From Meandrina meandrites (lineage: Eukaryota > Cnidaria > Anthozoa > Scleractinia > Meandrinidae), in the NCBI GenBank assembly GCA_963693305.1, contig OY855914.1, positions 17,174,899 through 17,238,898 of the forward strand: a stretch of 64,000 nt of DNA, given 5' to 3'. A model generated the notes under the pieces. That model ran no database searches, was not told where the DNA came from, and saw nothing but the letters and a program-made list of their open reading frames with translations. Position 1 is the first letter of the stretch. Each line of letters begins with the position of its first letter. Shown one piece after another: positions 1-13,379 of this stretch. A program made the position numbers and the translations under genes.

Positions 1-2600
1 TACTTTTCGTGACGTTAATATCCGTACGGTACAGTAAAAGGCACTTATTTTCCACGGTGTATAAACTCGCAATCGCGCTAGAGGCGCAAGCCATATGATA
101 TCATACTCACCAATGGTAAGATGTCGTTTTCTATACTTGATGATGATGTCATCAAGTGGAAAGTAGTCCAGTTCCACAGCTCTCTCTACCGCGCCCTATA
201 TAAGGGTTAAAGCCAGGCACAAGTCCAGGATAACTTGCATGCACATGCTCAAAACGAACCAATGAAAAACGACAGAGAAGTATGGCGTTTCTTACATGTA
301 ACGCGCGCGCACGGGTTAAAATTGCTAGCTAAAATGATAAATTCAACTACGCGACCAAGCCTACCACTTTAATGCAAGAAAAGTTGTTGTGAACTTTGTG
401 TAAACCATAAATGAACATGTACTAAATCCAGGATTACTAGAACAGCCGGAGACACTAATCAAATGTTACCAACCGCTTAAAACTAAACCAACCAATAATA
501 TTACGGCTTGGGTAGCTCACGCGCGATAAACTCGTCATTTAAGGAAGCAATTTGAACTCCAGCAGAAAAGTAAGTACTGAGTTGTTTTAACGTGTCTTAA
601 GCGGCTAGAGATCACTGTTTTTGTAATTTGTTTTTGATCGGATAGTGCCCAGGTTAAACTCTCTTCTGGTGTTCCTGCTGTACTACATAGTCGTGTAGTT
701 GAAGTGTCATTTGTGTTCGCGCGTTTCCAAATGAGCATCCATAGCCATAGAAATTAGTAAACCCATCAAGCCAAGGAAATTTGGTGCTCGTCTACGTTAT
801 ACGTACGTACGTACGTACGTATGGATTTGGCCTGGGGAATCGTTTGTCTTTGTCCTTAGATTTGGAGTGCTTCTCGCGCAAAGAGTAATGCAAAAACATT
901 TTTTGGTCGTATGACTTCAGAGTTTTTTCTCATGTTTTCTCATGATCTGGACATTTCATTGCAACTTAAACGAAGCGATTGTATGAAAAGGCGCTGAAAT
1001 AGTTGGTACGTTGTTCACCTTTTAACCTGAATGAAAGACGCGAAGAAAGCATGCTGAAAAACACATTTCTTCGTGAATATTTCTCACTCTATTTACTCGT
1101 CAACATCATGGAAATCCATGCCAAGTGATTTAGGACAACCGCTTAACGGGAAGATCCGAAAAAATTTCCGACTTGAACATGATATACGTACATGGGAGTC
1201 ACCTAGAGTTGAAGAACTAGATATACTGCGGCTAACCAAGGCTGAAACGTTAATTGAGCTGACATTGAGCTGAAATAAAAGTGAGCTCAGAGCCGGTGAT
1301 GGATAAAAGACTGCTGAAAGGAAAGTAGAGATCGATCTTCGCTGATAATTTAAAACATGTAAGAACTTATATGTCGGTGGTGTTGGAGTAAGCTTACAAC
1401 GAGTGGCATGTTAGCTTCCGATATTATTGTGCTGGTTTGAAATTTTAGCCCTGCAGAATTACAAGCCTTCTCCAAACATGAGGTAACAAACGTAAATATA
1501 TGCACTAAGGATAAGCGTTTTTTTTTTGTTGTTGTTGTTGTTGTTGTGCAAGAGAATCTGTTTAAACTTCATTTATGAGCGAATTTGAAGTTGTTTACAA
1601 TTCTGTTATGCTTAATGCTGCTTTCAAACTTGTTCATGTTTGTACATTTTATACGGACATTGTTTATTAAATATTCCATTTGGACTAATTGTTTTGTCTT
1701 TTAGTTAATCGAGTAAACTGTGATGTTTATTATTAGATTTTGAAAACGATATCAAATTATTAAGCTTCACGGATCAAAATCATGATTTCGATTTGTAAAT
1801 TACCTTTGGATTTCTGAGCATGCGGATGCTCAGAATCCCTCTTCTCGCGCATGGTGTCAACCCCTATATATGACACGGAAGTGAGAGTTCATGGACTGGA
1901 CTAAACCGAGAGTTGCAAAAGGTCAACTGAATTACAAAAGACGTTCCGGAATTCCGAAAATCCAACATCAAGATCCATTCGTGTAGTGTGATCGTCCGTA
2001 AAAGAAGGCTGAAGGAAACTGTTGTTGGTGACTGACGTTAACACAACAGAAACGTTGGCACTGATTGGACAGTTTTTTTCGTGATGTCATTGGCAGAACG
2101 AGGCGTCTAAGGTTTGGCAGTAATTGGTCACTTACGATCCGTCTATTGTTAGTCAAATTGAGTAGTTCTACTTCAGTTCCGTTTGCTTGTTTTGTTTACC
2201 AAAATGGTGTTCAGAACTAAATTACCATATAGATTGTTGACATAACCATTTCCCGTAGCTCGTTTGTGTTCAGTCATTCCCGCGTTGAGGTTTCTAACAG
2301 TCTCTCTTGGCAGCCAGAGCATTTGATCTTATAAACCGTCCCCAGTCTGTCGTTCGGTTTCTTCTTTTTTTGATGTTGGTCAGTAAATGTCTCAAAATCC
2401 ACACAATCCTTATTCCTTCATGTCTACAATTTTTGCCACAATATTGTTTGCAAGAGGCTACTGTCCGGCGCACGCGCACAATCAAACCGGAACCTGGATT
2501 TCCCGGTTCCGGTTTTGGATTTTCCCAGAGCCGTTCAGTTTTCTGACCGCTGGTCAAGGGAAACGCAGGCTTTTAGGAACGAGATTGGAGTAGATCGTGG
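1..2600. other. No gene recognised; simple repeats
   Basis: I see no protein family in this stretch; the short open frames have no recognisable composition or motifs. It holds an (ACGT)5 run at 801-821 and a T-run followed by (GTT)n at 1518-1547. A GTAAGT splice-donor-like site lies at 2620-2625, just downstream of a relatively GC-rich patch (about 2455-2619). That could mark a first exon of a + strand gene, but no start codon or partner exon is convincing. Confidence 0.5.
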
Positions 2601-4052
2601 GAGCGAGGTTGGCACTAATGTAAGTTGTTTATCTTCTGTTCGCAATTTTGCGGCAGTAAGGAGTTTGAACATCACCATGGTCACTTTCTTTATCGCCTGG
2701 TTGTATTTCAGGTGAAGAACATGACCGTTAATGTTATCAAAAACAGCGCTACGTCACGGTGGCAGCACCCTCTTGACCTGGAAATTGTTATTCAATCAGA
2801 GTTCTAGCCTTTGGTTTCATTTTCTGACACAGTGGTGACCAATAATGGAATAAAGGGTCACCTTTGCAAATAGGATCAAGTTGCTTTAAAAAAAGAACCC
2901 GTTTTGAGTTTTTACAACATTGCTTAGCGCCATTACTTTTCTTCCTGTTTTGCTAATTTCATTTTTATTTTCTCTTTTTGTATGGCTCTTGTACCGGACA
3001 ATCAGGGCGTAAGTTACTGTTTTATTTCATATGCTAATTATGTTTCACGTAAAACTTCCGCATAGATTATTGATTAGCGCGAATTTCCACTTTTGACCCG
3101 TATGCAGAAATCAGAGGAATTAGAAAAAAATTTAATCTACTATCGCGGCCACCCCAAGATGCTGACCAGATGACTTAGATTACTCAATGCCATACCGTTA
3201 ACACGGTATCAATTCAAAGAAGTGTAGAGGAAGCTTCATGTGAAGCAAGAATAAACGAAATTGCAAATGAAGGCCTGGCTAGTAAGCAAGTTCGCAATAT
3301 GGCAACAACATGCTGCGGATGCAATCTTCCTTATAAAGGTGCACTCCTCCTTAAGGGTAATAAAAGTAGGATTACCTTAGTCTCTTTAGCAGTGCAATAC
3401 GAAAACATGCAAGTAACACCTCTGGGTTGGCTCATGGGCGAATTGTAGCCTATTCCACTATTTAAACTTAAAAATTTGCTTAAAAAAAAGAAGCCGCGTG
3501 CTTTGAGATTTTTACGACATTGCTTAGCGCCATTATTTTTCCTTCTGTCTTGGTGATTTCGTTTCTTTTATCTCCCTTTGAAAAAAAGAAGCCGTTTTGA
3601 GCCTTTTACAACATTGCTTAATGCCATTACTTTTCTTCCTGTTTTGCTTATTTCATTTTTATTTTCTCTTTTTGTACGTTTTCTTTACCGGACAATCAGC
3701 CTGTAAGTTACTGTTTTATTTCATGTGCTAATTATGCTTCACGTAAAACTTCCGCATAGATTATTGATTAGCGCAAATTTCCACTTTTGACCCGTATGCA
3801 GAAATCAGAGGAAATTAGCAAATTTTTTATCTACTATCGCGGTCACGCCAAGACGCTGACCATAGATGCCTTACATTACTCAATGCCATACCGTTGACAC
3901 GTATCAATTCAAAGAAGTGTAGAGGAAGCTTCATTTGAAGCAAGAATAAACGAAATTGCAAATCATGAGGGCCTGGATAGTAAGCAAGCTCGCAATATGG
4001 CAACAACATGCTGCGGATGCAATCTTCCTTATTAAGGTGCACTCCTCCTTAA

Positions 4053-5828
4053 AGTGCACCTAACACCATTTTTTTCGTTTCGCTAAAAAAAATTATTGAA
4101 AAATTTTCGATTTGATTAAATTCTCGATTTTCTATTCCCTGCCGAAGTCAGGTTTTGTGTGGTTCGCGACCGCGCTAACGGAAGTCTGGGGAGAATACGC
4201 TTGTGACGTCAAATCAAGAACGATGCTCGGTGAGCTCTTATCAATATTGCCTTTTATATCTTGGCATTCTGAGTCTTCTGAGACTTTCTGCAACACAATT
4301 TTTATGCTTTGGGCACCGCAGTCACCTCCATTCTATTGAAACTGACAATGTCTTTCTCTTCATCTGATTTTTAGATGAGCTTTGACCGGGAGTACTAGGA
4401 AATTAATTTTATTACTGCCGCGAAAGCACAGCGATAGAAGCCGGACAGAATGTATTTGCGTTTATCGCATCGCAGCATTAATATCTGTTTACCAATGGCC
4501 ATGTTTTCAAAGCTACAGCTGAGTCTACTAAATAGGATTCTAGGCTGAGTCAAATCACCCAGTCTAGACAGTGGTTTTGCTGTTCCGAGATGTTTTATGG
4601 GCACGCGGTGAATAATTCTTCTATCGACCTGAAATCAGAGACAGTGCGTGGACTACAAATGATCCGAGCGGCTGATGTCATGCGGCCTTGATACACTTTC
4701 GCTTTAATAAATGCTTGAATTCACTATTTTAAATAATTGCTGCACTAATTCAAGTTAATTTGTAGGAAAAAATCGCCAAGTGATTCTCTTTTGTGTTCTT
4801 ACACATAAGTAAGTGGCGTTTATACACCGGTCCAAATGTTTTGAAACTGAGCGCTTGTGTCATGTTTTGGATGAGTTGTTCCGGTTATACTAATTGCGGG
4901 ACTCGGAATACTCGCAGACTACAACTCCTCTCTCACTTTTTTATGTCAAACACTTAGCTTTTTTATGTCAAACACTTACACTGACTTAGCTTTCATTACT
5001 GGTTAGATATCCCAGCCGAAATACCACGCGAGGGAAAATTATTAGTCAGTGATTAGTTTTATGCATGACAGTCGCTTGTGTGTTGTATGCATAAGGCGGG
5101 CTACTTCAGCGACCTTCGCTGGCTATATAATAATAATTGTTTCCAGTACATTAAGCCATTAAATCCACTTCGAATGTGGCTATTTATTCACTGTTTCCTA
5201 AACGTTGTATACGGGTACAATGCCTCCGACTTGACTCGATTAATCGATAAACATCTCAGCATTTGAAGTGAGTCAAAGCTCACGCGGCGATCGCCAAATC
5301 ATTATTTTATTTGAAGACATCATAATCCGTGTTGTCTCGTTCCGATCACGTTGCTTAAGATACAAGTTTCTTTTCGACATTAACATACCATCATACAGCT
5401 TCATCGGCTTTTTGTAAAACTCAGCTAGAATAATAGCACTGCCTGCGAGTTTCCGTAGTAATCACATAATGCGGCATCACTCTGGCACTCTGAAAACTTC
5501 GATAGCTTGCCAAGCAAATTTCGCTCGTTTCTTTGCTTTTTTCACGATTAAGTTCCACAGAATGGTATCGTATGAAGCGTTTTACCCTCTTGTAAGTTTC
5601 AAGAGCTGTCACAACCCTCTACAAGACATTTAGTGGGCATTTCTTTTCCATCTGATGCATGTACTTTCTGAAGGAAAAAGGAGAATTACTGCGACGTGCA
5701 AATTTTGTGTTCTTGATTTGACGTCACACTCGCACTCGACCCAGACCTCTTCACACTCGGTAGTGAGCCAAAATGGTGGCGTTTTTGCGTACTTTAACAG
5801 AGCACACAAAATTGGTGTTAGGTGCACT
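4053..5828. mobile_element. TTAA-flanked non-autonomous DNA transposon, 1.78 kb
   Basis: The ends are inverted repeats beginning AGTGCACCTAACACCA, with TTAA on both sides (4049-4052 and 5829-5832). The flanks rejoin into an uninterrupted copy of the surrounding array unit, so the insertion is recent relative to that array. Inverted similarity extends inward for roughly 200 bp and includes a TGACGTCA-type motif in both arms. No transposase is visible inside. TTAA targets are typical of piggyBac and Kolobok superfamilies; the ends alone do not tell me which. Confidence 0.7.
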
Positions 5829-7046
5829 TTAAGGGTAATAAAAGTAGGATTACCTTAGTTACCTTGTTAGATTACCTTACCTTGCAAATAGGATCAAGTT
5901 GCTTTGAAAAAAAAAACCGTTTTGAGTTTTTACAACATTGCTTAGCGCCATTACTTTTCTTCCTGTTTTGCTAATTTCATTTTTATTTTCTCTTTTTGTA
6001 TGGTTTTTGTACCGGACAATCAGGGCGTAAGTTACTGTTTTATTTCATATGCTAATTATGTTTCACGTAAAACTTCCGCATAGATTATTGATTAGCGCGA
6101 ATTTCCACTTTTGACCCGTATGCAGAAATCAGAGGAATTAGAAAAAAATTTAATCTACTATCGCGGCCACCCCAAGATGCTGACCATAGATGCCTTAGAT
6201 TACTCAATGCCATACCGTTAACACGGTATCAATTCAAAGAAGTGTAGAGGAAGCTTCATGTGAAGCAAGAATAAACGAAATTGCAAATGAAGGCCTGGCT
6301 AGTAAGCAAGTTCGCAATATGGCAACAACATGCTGCAGATGCAATCTTCCTTATAAAGGTGCACTCCTCCTTAAGGGTAATAAAAGTAGGATTACCTTAG
6401 TCTCTTTAGCAGTGCAATACGAAAACATGCAAGTAACACCTCTGGGTTGGCTCATGGGCGAATTGTAGCCTATTCCACTATTTAAACTTAAAAATTTGCT
6501 TAAAAAAAGAAGCCGCGTGCTTTGAGATTTTTACGACATTGCTTAGCGACATTACTTTTCTTCCTGTTTTGCTAATTTCATTTTTATTTTCTCTTTTTGT
6601 ATGGTTTTTGTACCGGACAATCAGTCTGTAAGTTACTGTTTTATTTCATATGCTAATTATGTTTCACGTAAAACTTCCGCATAGATTATTGATTAGCGCG
6701 AATTTCCACTTGTGACCAGTATGCACTATCGCGGCCACCCCAAGATGCTGACCATAGATGCCTTAGATTACTCAATGCCATACCGTTAACATGGTATCAA
6801 TTCAAAGAAGTGTAGAGGAAGCTTCATGTGAAGCAAGAATAAACGAAATTGCAAATGAAGGCCTGGATAGTAAGCAAGTTCGCAATATGGCAACAACATG
6901 CTGCGGATGCAATCTTCCTTATAAAGGTGCACTCCTCCTTAAGGGTAATAAAAGTAGGATTACCTCAGTCTCTTTAGCAGTGCAATACGAAAACATGCAA
7001 GTAACACCTCTGGGTTGGCTCATGGGCGAATTTTAGCCTATTCCAC

Positions 7047-7255
7047 TGGTCTGGTTAGTTGAGGAGCAATGCAATAAACAGGTATAGCGCACAAACGGTG
7101 AGTGGATTCCCCTTATTTTTCGCTCGCCGTTTTCCGCGCTGCTCCCCAACTAACCGAAGGCTAGAACAGTTTAGGCGAATTGACTTCGTGAACAGAAAAC
7201 CAGTATCGAATAGCAACCTACACAGAATCGTTCACGAAACAAGAGTACTATTTAA
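7047..7255. repeat. Short interspersed repeat, copy 1
   Basis: A ~200 bp block sits between array units and recurs at 7826-7990. Near-inverted ends (GGTTAGTTG... and ...CCCCAACTAACC) enclose the shared core. It resembles a small MITE or SINE-like insertion. Flanking duplications are not clear. Confidence 0.4.
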
Positions 7256-7825
7256 ACTTAAAAAATTGCTTTAACAAAAAAAGAAGCCGCGTGCTTTGAG
7301 ATTTTTAAAACATTGCTTAGCGCCATCATCTTTCCTTTTGTCTTGGTGATTTTGTTTTCTTTTTCTCCTTTTATATGGTTTCAGACGGTTAGTTACTGTT
7401 TTATTTGTTATGCTAATTATACTTCACATAATACTTCCGGGGAGATGATTGATTAGTGCAAATTTCCACTTTAAACCCGTATTTGGAAATCAGAGGGAAT
7501 TAGCAAATTTTTAATGTACCATCGCGGTCACGCCAAGGCACAGACCATAGATGACTTGGATTACTCAATGCCATACCGTTGTCACGGTATCAATTCAAAG
7601 AAGTGCAAAGGAAGCTTAACGTAAAGCTGAAGAAGAAAAAATGCAAATAAAGGCCTAGATAGTAAGCAAGCCTGCAATATGGTAACAACATGCTGCGGAT
7701 GCAATGTTCCTTTACTCCTCCTTCAGAGTAATAAAAATATGATTACCTTAGTCTCTCTAGCAGTGCAATACGAAAACATGCAAGTAACACCTCTGGGTTT
7801 GCTCATGTTCGAATTGTGGCCTATT

Positions 7826-7990
7826 CCACTCGTCCCGGGTTAGTTGTAGGGCAACGGGATCAACAGGAATAGCGCAACGAACCGCGAGTGGACTCCCCTT
7901 ATTTTTCGCTCGCCGTTTTCCGCGCTGCTCCCCAACTAACCGAACGCTAAAACAGGCTAGACAAATAGCTTTGTTAGTACACAGAATCGT
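7826..7990. repeat. Short interspersed repeat, copy 2
   Basis: Second copy of the 7047-7255 block, with the same GGTTAGTTG/CAACTAACC ends and the same TTATTTTTCGCTCGCCG core. It lies immediately after the last unit of the tandem array. The two copies differ at many positions, so the duplication is not very recent. Confidence 0.4.
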
Positions 7991-8601
7991 TCACAGTTAA
8001 ACAATACTCTCTTAGTCAGGTATCTATAAATCTCGTCATATACCCTTTGTTTGGTAACCTTAAAAATATAATTGTAAAATATCTTAGCCTGAGCAGCTTG
8101 GTGACCATTTTTAGCGGCCATCCGTTCAGGGAAGTATTTATTCTTGTAGTGTATATAGATATTTATTTAAAAGCCGATATCGTCATTTTTTTTCTCTTTT
8201 CTCAGCTGATTCTTCTTAACACCCAATTAACTTTTTCGAAAACAAATCCGATTTGCATAAAGCGGAATTTCTTTCATAATTTTTTAAAGACGTTCAAATT
8301 ACTATTTTGGTCGATGCCAGGTCGATGCCATTTTGAACGGTCGATGCCATCATTGGTAACCAAGCTTTTCAGGAATGACGGTGCCATATTTGCTCTAGTT
8401 TAGGCCTGGATAATGTCGAAACTGTGCTTTGATTATTAGATGAAATTAGGCTTAGATAAGAAGATCGTTAGCTATTATTAGATCTAAGTAAGATTCACGC
8501 TTAGTTTAGGGATGCGGATAGGTCATCTATTATAGATGTAACAGTTATAATGTCATATTTTACAAACTTATATAATTAAATTTTTCGGGGTTTTGCGGAT
8601 C

Positions 8602-8672
8602 AACGGGGCGGTGCAGTGTTGAGAGAGGGCTGCTAACATGCGAGAGGTTCCAGGTTCGATTCTGGGTGGTGA
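8602..8672 (+). repeat. tRNA-like sequence, probable SINE head
   Basis: A B-box-like GGTTCGATTC (about 8652-8661) lies some 45 bp downstream of a weak A-box-like stretch (GTGCAGTGTTGAGAGAGG). The block is followed by unstructured A-rich DNA. I read this as the head of an old tRNA-derived SINE, since the acceptor and D stems do not pair well enough for a tRNA gene. A C-rich low-complexity run lies nearby at 8810-8847. Confidence 0.35.
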
Positions 8673-9110
8673 CGTAAAATTTTCATCTTCCTATTTAGAA
8701 GAAAAAAAATTCGAGGATTGTGAAAAAAAAAAACTGAAGTGTCGCTAAAATGGCACCAAATGTTTACGAAACGTAAACGTGCTTCGCGGAAGGCCGAATA
8801 CTTCCAACTCCCCCCACCCCCACCCCCCCCCCCCCACCCCCACCCCCTACTGGCAGACACACTGCTATTACGGACAAAACCCAGATCCCCAGCGCTTGCA
8901 ACTACCAAATATAGAGACACCGTGAATTTTACTAACTTGGTCTTTCTACGCATTGTTTAAGTTTGATAATGTTAGGCTTAAGACACCCCATATTCATGCA
9001 ATATGAAGTAATACTTCTGCTGTCACAAGCCGTTTGTAAAGTAGCTAAACGGATACCGTACTGTAGAGCAAGTGTCTAGGGCGGTCAACATTACGAATAT
9101 TTTGCGTTTA

Positions 9111-9767
9111 AGGTGATTCCTCAGAAATAAAATTGCCGATCGTTTTTGTTTTTGTTTTTGTTTTTTTAAACGTTCGCAGAATGTTCCCTTCTAAGCGCTG
9201 TTTCGAAAAATACAATAAAAAGGATAGGTCACCATGCTCGCAAGAAAGATATAAAGGGCCAGACTTAACTTATTTATGCCTGTTCTTGTACTAATCGCGC
9301 GCGCTATTACATCGGTCCACATTACATTTTACGGTAGCTGGAAGCACAGTTTATTAAAGTAATAGGTAGAAAGTTCCAAGCATAAGGAACAATGCTATAT
9401 ATATCTTATGGAAAAATTCAAACAAATCCAAATAAAATCGAATCAAAACGTTCCTCGGGTCGTTGCTTCCAAGATCATAATTTGCGTCCTCGAGTAACGA
9501 TTTTGTGCACGCATTCACCTATATCTTTTTTTTTTTTCCAGATGATTTTTTTTTATTTGTACAGCTCAAAGAGGACAATTTACACATCAAAACTTTGCAA
9601 TAAAAAATATAGGTCACCATGCTTGTTTACGAGAAAACGACGATATGTATCTCTCTCGCGAGCCAAGCCGTAAAGGAAAAATCCTCCATTTTGTTCATGT
9701 GCGCGCGCTAATCACGCGTAAAATTTTGCGCAGAAGGGATGCGTAATGCAATACTTAGGAATCACCT
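9111..9767. mobile_element. MITE-like element with 11 bp inverted ends
   Basis: The perfect inverted termini AGGTGATTCCT (9111-9121) and AGGAATCACCT (9757-9767) bound a 657 bp AT-rich block. The block holds two related copies of a TAGGTCACCATGCT motif and (GTTTTT)n and T-rich runs. There is no coding capacity. No clear target duplication is seen, so the superfamily is open. Confidence 0.5.
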
Positions 9768-10152
9768 CGACCTGGACTCGTATGCCAGGTATGATGGGAG
9801 TTTTATGTTTTTTGTTTCGACTGAGGGTCCCCTATCCTTTTACGTGAAGCGTGATTGGAGTTATTTGTATTTTCCGTGAAACGTGCTTTAAGCTTTTAGT
9901 TTTTCGTGATTCGTCATTCCCAATTTCAAAGCCTTGTCACGTGCACGTGACTGCAATTTTTAACTTAAACGTGAGCCGTGAACGACTGTCAGGTGAATAA
10001 GACGTGTATTGTGAATAATCTTGTTTTGCGCGGGGACCCTCACGGCAGGAAACAATATAGACCATGGTAGTAAAACCAGTCCAGTGAGTTGGTTACAATA
10101 TCTACATTGGAGAATAAGGTTTGGACCGGTCTAACAATCTTATATTCATTAA

Positions 10153-11440
10153 GATCAGAAGTCCATAACTAGAAGTCTACATCTGGGGTTGGGGCGCGTG
10201 CTATGTCTATCGCGTGTACGCTATTTTTAGAAACTGATGTCTCGCGAGAAAATGACGTAACCCACTATTTCGACACGATTGGAGTTCTAAGTTGCGGCCG
10301 AATATTTTGGAAAGTGGCAGGTGAAATAAATCAAATCACATCAAAACACTTGACAGGCCATTCTCTTTAATTCTCACATTTCGACAGAAGTAGTATCGTA
10401 GATAGTGATTTCAAACGTCTGTTCAGTTGCATTTGAAGGCGAGTGAAAAAGCAACCCGTCGCCGGGTTTCCGTAGACAAACTCACAAAACAAACAGGTCG
10501 ACTTTTTATAATTTACGAGAGAATTTATGAACAGAAGTTCCCCAAACTTTTAGTAGTTAAGTGTGTCTTTATTTTGTACAGCATATCCTCGTGTTAAAAT
10601 ACTGAACAACATACACAACACAATAGCTGCACACTGCGAAGTGCCCGAGAAGCACAACTTGAATTAAACTTTTGACGGATGTGAATGAAATCATCATTGT
10701 TCGATGAATTAAACTCGTATTTCTATTCATATTAAAACAAGTACATTACCTTAGTCAGTCTTTTGTTTTCATGCTGTCCTTATAATTCCAAAAACATGCG
10801 AAACTCGCCAAACTTGTCGTTTTCTCTGAATGTTGTTCTCAAACGAATCAAACTTCATTCTGTTCATTCCGCGCTCGATGTTGAGCGCTTCAGGGACCAC
10901 GGTTTTGTTTTTCAAAATAGCAACGAACCTGTGCCAAAATGCACTTGCTATCTTAATGCCTGTCTTCATCTTGAGAGTACCATTAATCTTTAGTGTCTTC
11001 GCATTTTGAATTTGACTCGGAATTAGTCTATCTTGCCCGCTGCCATTTCGTATTCGGACTCCAAAACACTGAGGTCCTCTCGCTTATTTGGATGCTCCGA
11101 ATTTTTACAACTTCGATGCTATCGTCATCGATGAAAGATGGCCTGATGATTCTTGTCCAGACGATTTAATCCTCACAAAACGGAAATTACGATGACCAAC
11201 AAACAGAAATTTCGTAATGCCGTTCGCTCGAGTTCACTCGTCCTCTGCAGTTCTGCTTTTCTTCAAAAATTTGTTCAACCAATCAAAGGCGCGAATTAAA
11301 AAATACTTCAATGTGATTGCTACTTGTTCGCGGCAAAGCTGTTCTAAAAATAGCCTACACGCGAGGAGCGCGAGATACACGCGAAAGACATATCTCAAAG
11401 CCTATTACCAGAGATGTAGACTTCTAGTTATGGACTTCTG
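10153..11440. mobile_element. TTAA-associated inverted-repeat element, 1.29 kb
   Basis: Inverted arms of ~100 bp share CAGAAGTCCATAACTAGAAG and CTATTTTTAGAA and lie just inside TTAA at 10149-10152 and 11441-11444. The left arm has three extra bases next to its TTAA. The interior has no recognisable protein. This is the third TTAA-bounded element in the window, which suggests an active TTAA transposase lineage in this genome. Confidence 0.45.
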
Positions 11441-11444
11441 TTAA

Positions 11445-12780
11445 GATTCAGCATTGAGTGTGATATTACGAAATGTAAGTATTGTGATGTGAGTGAAAGA
11501 GAGTTCATGACTACCGGGCAACCGGCGAGATTTATGCGGGCGAGACTACAAGCAATAATGAAGTGGTGGTTGCAGTTTCACAGGCGACAATATAACAACA
11601 GAGTTGATGTTCGCGGGTGTAAATGGAAAATTTGTATGCAAATAGGATTTTTTTTTGTCCTTAAACCGAACCAAAGTTTGAGAGTAGCGGACGTTTTACG
11701 CGTGATGTGTGATAAAAGCAAACATTAGACCGTGGCGCGTGAAATTAGGGAGAAAAGAAGTGCGATTCGTGAATTTTTGAGTTAATCTGCTGTTTCAAGT
11801 ATACGTGGCACGTGAATTTGGCTAAAAGTTATGATTGTCCTGGGAGACACGTTCCTTGCGGTTTGGTCAGTTTTTTTTTTTTTAATCGAGTGAAGAGGCT
11901 GTCGTTTCTTTTGCCCACTTCCTTACCGTGGCCCAGCCACGTGTCTTTCTTTGTTAAACCCCTCTTTTGACTTTGTTCTTGTTGCCCTCACCTTTGCTGG
12001 GCGAAATCATTGAATTTTATTTTAGTATAATAGAAGTCATTTTGGCAGATTTTGTAATGAGGTGGCTATGGGCCTTAGAAAGCCATAGGATATTTCATTT
12101 CATATTATCAACAAGAGAGCATGCTATCTTGTATCAAGGCTACGAGCCTTTTGGTCATAGCCATCTTACACCAGTGCATGGCTTTTTGTTTATTATATTG
12201 CCCAGCAAATACCAGATCACGGGATTTGAAGCGCTGAGCTTTATTATTTATTTTAAGAAAAGGAGGAAGACATAAGACATGTTTTTTGCCCGACTCTGGC
12301 TCGAGCCAGAAGCGAGGGATAAAATGAAGTTTAAGAAGGGCCAAAACATATTTACGCCCAAGGACATCAACTCTATTACTATTAAAATAATTTCATAAGG
12401 CATTGAGAAAAAGGAATCAAAAACAGTAAGCGATATCCTTTACACAACCGCTTCCCAGTCGGCGTTTATTTTGATCGTAAACCAGACTTATCAGTTAACA
12501 AAACTTGACAGGGAGTGATAATTTGAAGGAGTTCGAGTGTGGACCAGCTGGAGATAACAAAAATAAAAAGTTAAAACAAAGTACACTGTAACTAGCTCTA
12601 AGTTAAGCCCTATCTCATTTTAAAGCACGACTGAACAAAATCAATTTTAAATATTTTTCACAGAATTCCAGAAATGTTTGATTCTGCTAAAATCAGCCCT
12701 TCACTAAAAAGCTTAACAATGAATTACTCCGAATGGAAATACTAAAATTGCAGTCAGCGATAGACATTACAATGTAAATT
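11445..12780. other. No gene recognised
   Basis: AT-rich DNA with short open frames lacking motifs. A T-run lies at about 11871-11884. I see no RNA gene, promoter or transposon ends here. Confidence 0.5.
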
Positions 12781-12784
12781 ATTG

Positions 12785-13349
12785 TTTTTGACACTGACTT
12801 GTTCTAACGTTCGAAACAACGTTAATAAAACTTTCAAGACGTTTCGACCAAAAAACTTAGGCCTTCATCGGTTTTGTTTTTAAAAAGCCAACTGAGTGAG
12901 GGCTTTTCTAAAGGTTCACAATTCTGCGCGTGCTACGCTAGCAAAGACATAACGAACGACCACTGCGCACGACTACGCGAGGGATTTGTAAATATCCGGG
13001 ATGTCAATATGTTCGTTTCCCGCGTTGCTATCTCTCTGCGAATACCAGGCCTCGAGAAAAAGTCTCTCGTGAAAATTACGAGCCTTGTCTACAATAGTCG
13101 TGTGATCGAAGTCTATACTATGGACAAACTGGTTCGCGTGTTGTGCAATTTTTGAATTGTTGTTTCCAACCCGAACCGCTCTTCTTCTTTTAACCTAGTT
13201 TCCAAGGCTCTGTTCGTCTGTCCATAATACACGAAGTTGCAATCAACACACCCGACTTTGTAGACAACACCTCTGGACCGCAAGGTAGAAGGTTTGTCCT
13301 TTGGTCTCGGGAAACACATGGGCATGATATTTAAAGGTTTGTAACCCAC
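12785..13349 (-). pseudogene. Penelope-like retroelement 3' remnant with GIY-YIG endonuclease
   Basis: The minus-strand translation of 13113-13349 contains a GIY-YIG-type block (GVVYKVGC, then YYGQTNR). Another minus frame gives the family's C-terminal tail (KIAQHANQFVHS, then FHERLFLEAWYS) down to a stop at 12973-12975. The two frames imply a frameshift near 13.15 kb. A short 3' segment around 12815-12870 contains GACGTTTCGACC-type sequence on the + strand and ends the remnant. The reverse transcriptase is missing, so this is a 5'-truncated, dead insertion. The GIY-YIG domain normally nicks target DNA during Penelope retrotransposition. Confidence 0.75.
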
Positions 13350-13379
13350 TTTAACGCCGTTGTTACGTAGTACTCGCGA

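Larger units (their letters stand above)
3000..7393 (+). other. Candidate 3-nt micro-exons in the tandem array
   Basis: Inside each array unit a polypyrimidine tract free of AG ends in CAG, followed by exactly three bases and a splice-donor-like hexamer. The three-base segments lie at 3006-3008 (GGC), 3700-3702 (CCT), 6024-6026 (GGC), 6625-6627 (TCT) and 7385-7387 (ACG). The donor is GTAAGT in the first four and GTTAGT in the last. Read as exons each adds one codon and keeps phase. The copies are related by duplication, so they are not independent evidence; the single sites at 15.4, 17.0, 17.45 and 19.4 kb are. Confidence 0.35.
2861..7825 (+). repeat. Tandem array of five ~0.6 kb units
   Basis: Five copies of one unit lie head to tail, at about 2861-3487, 3581-4052 (continuing at 5833), 5880-6489, 6490-7046 and 7262-7825. 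Each holds the same order of landmarks: an A-run, a T-rich tract, a CAG plus three bases plus GTAAGT (or GTTAGT), then a less AT-rich block of about 230 bp. Copies 1, 3 and 4 are very similar; copy 5 is most diverged. The second copy is interrupted by a TTAA-type insertion. The less AT-rich block stays open for 81 codons in the fourth copy (6791-7036) but is closed by stops in the others, so I do not call it a gene. Confidence 0.75.

Noticed and set aside
6791..7036. 81-codon frame in the fourth array unit as a gene
   Set aside because: The same region is closed by stops in the other four units, so it is open by chance.
8633..8960. Gly- or Pro-rich proteins at the C-rich run
   Set aside because: The composition comes directly from the low-complexity C/A tract.
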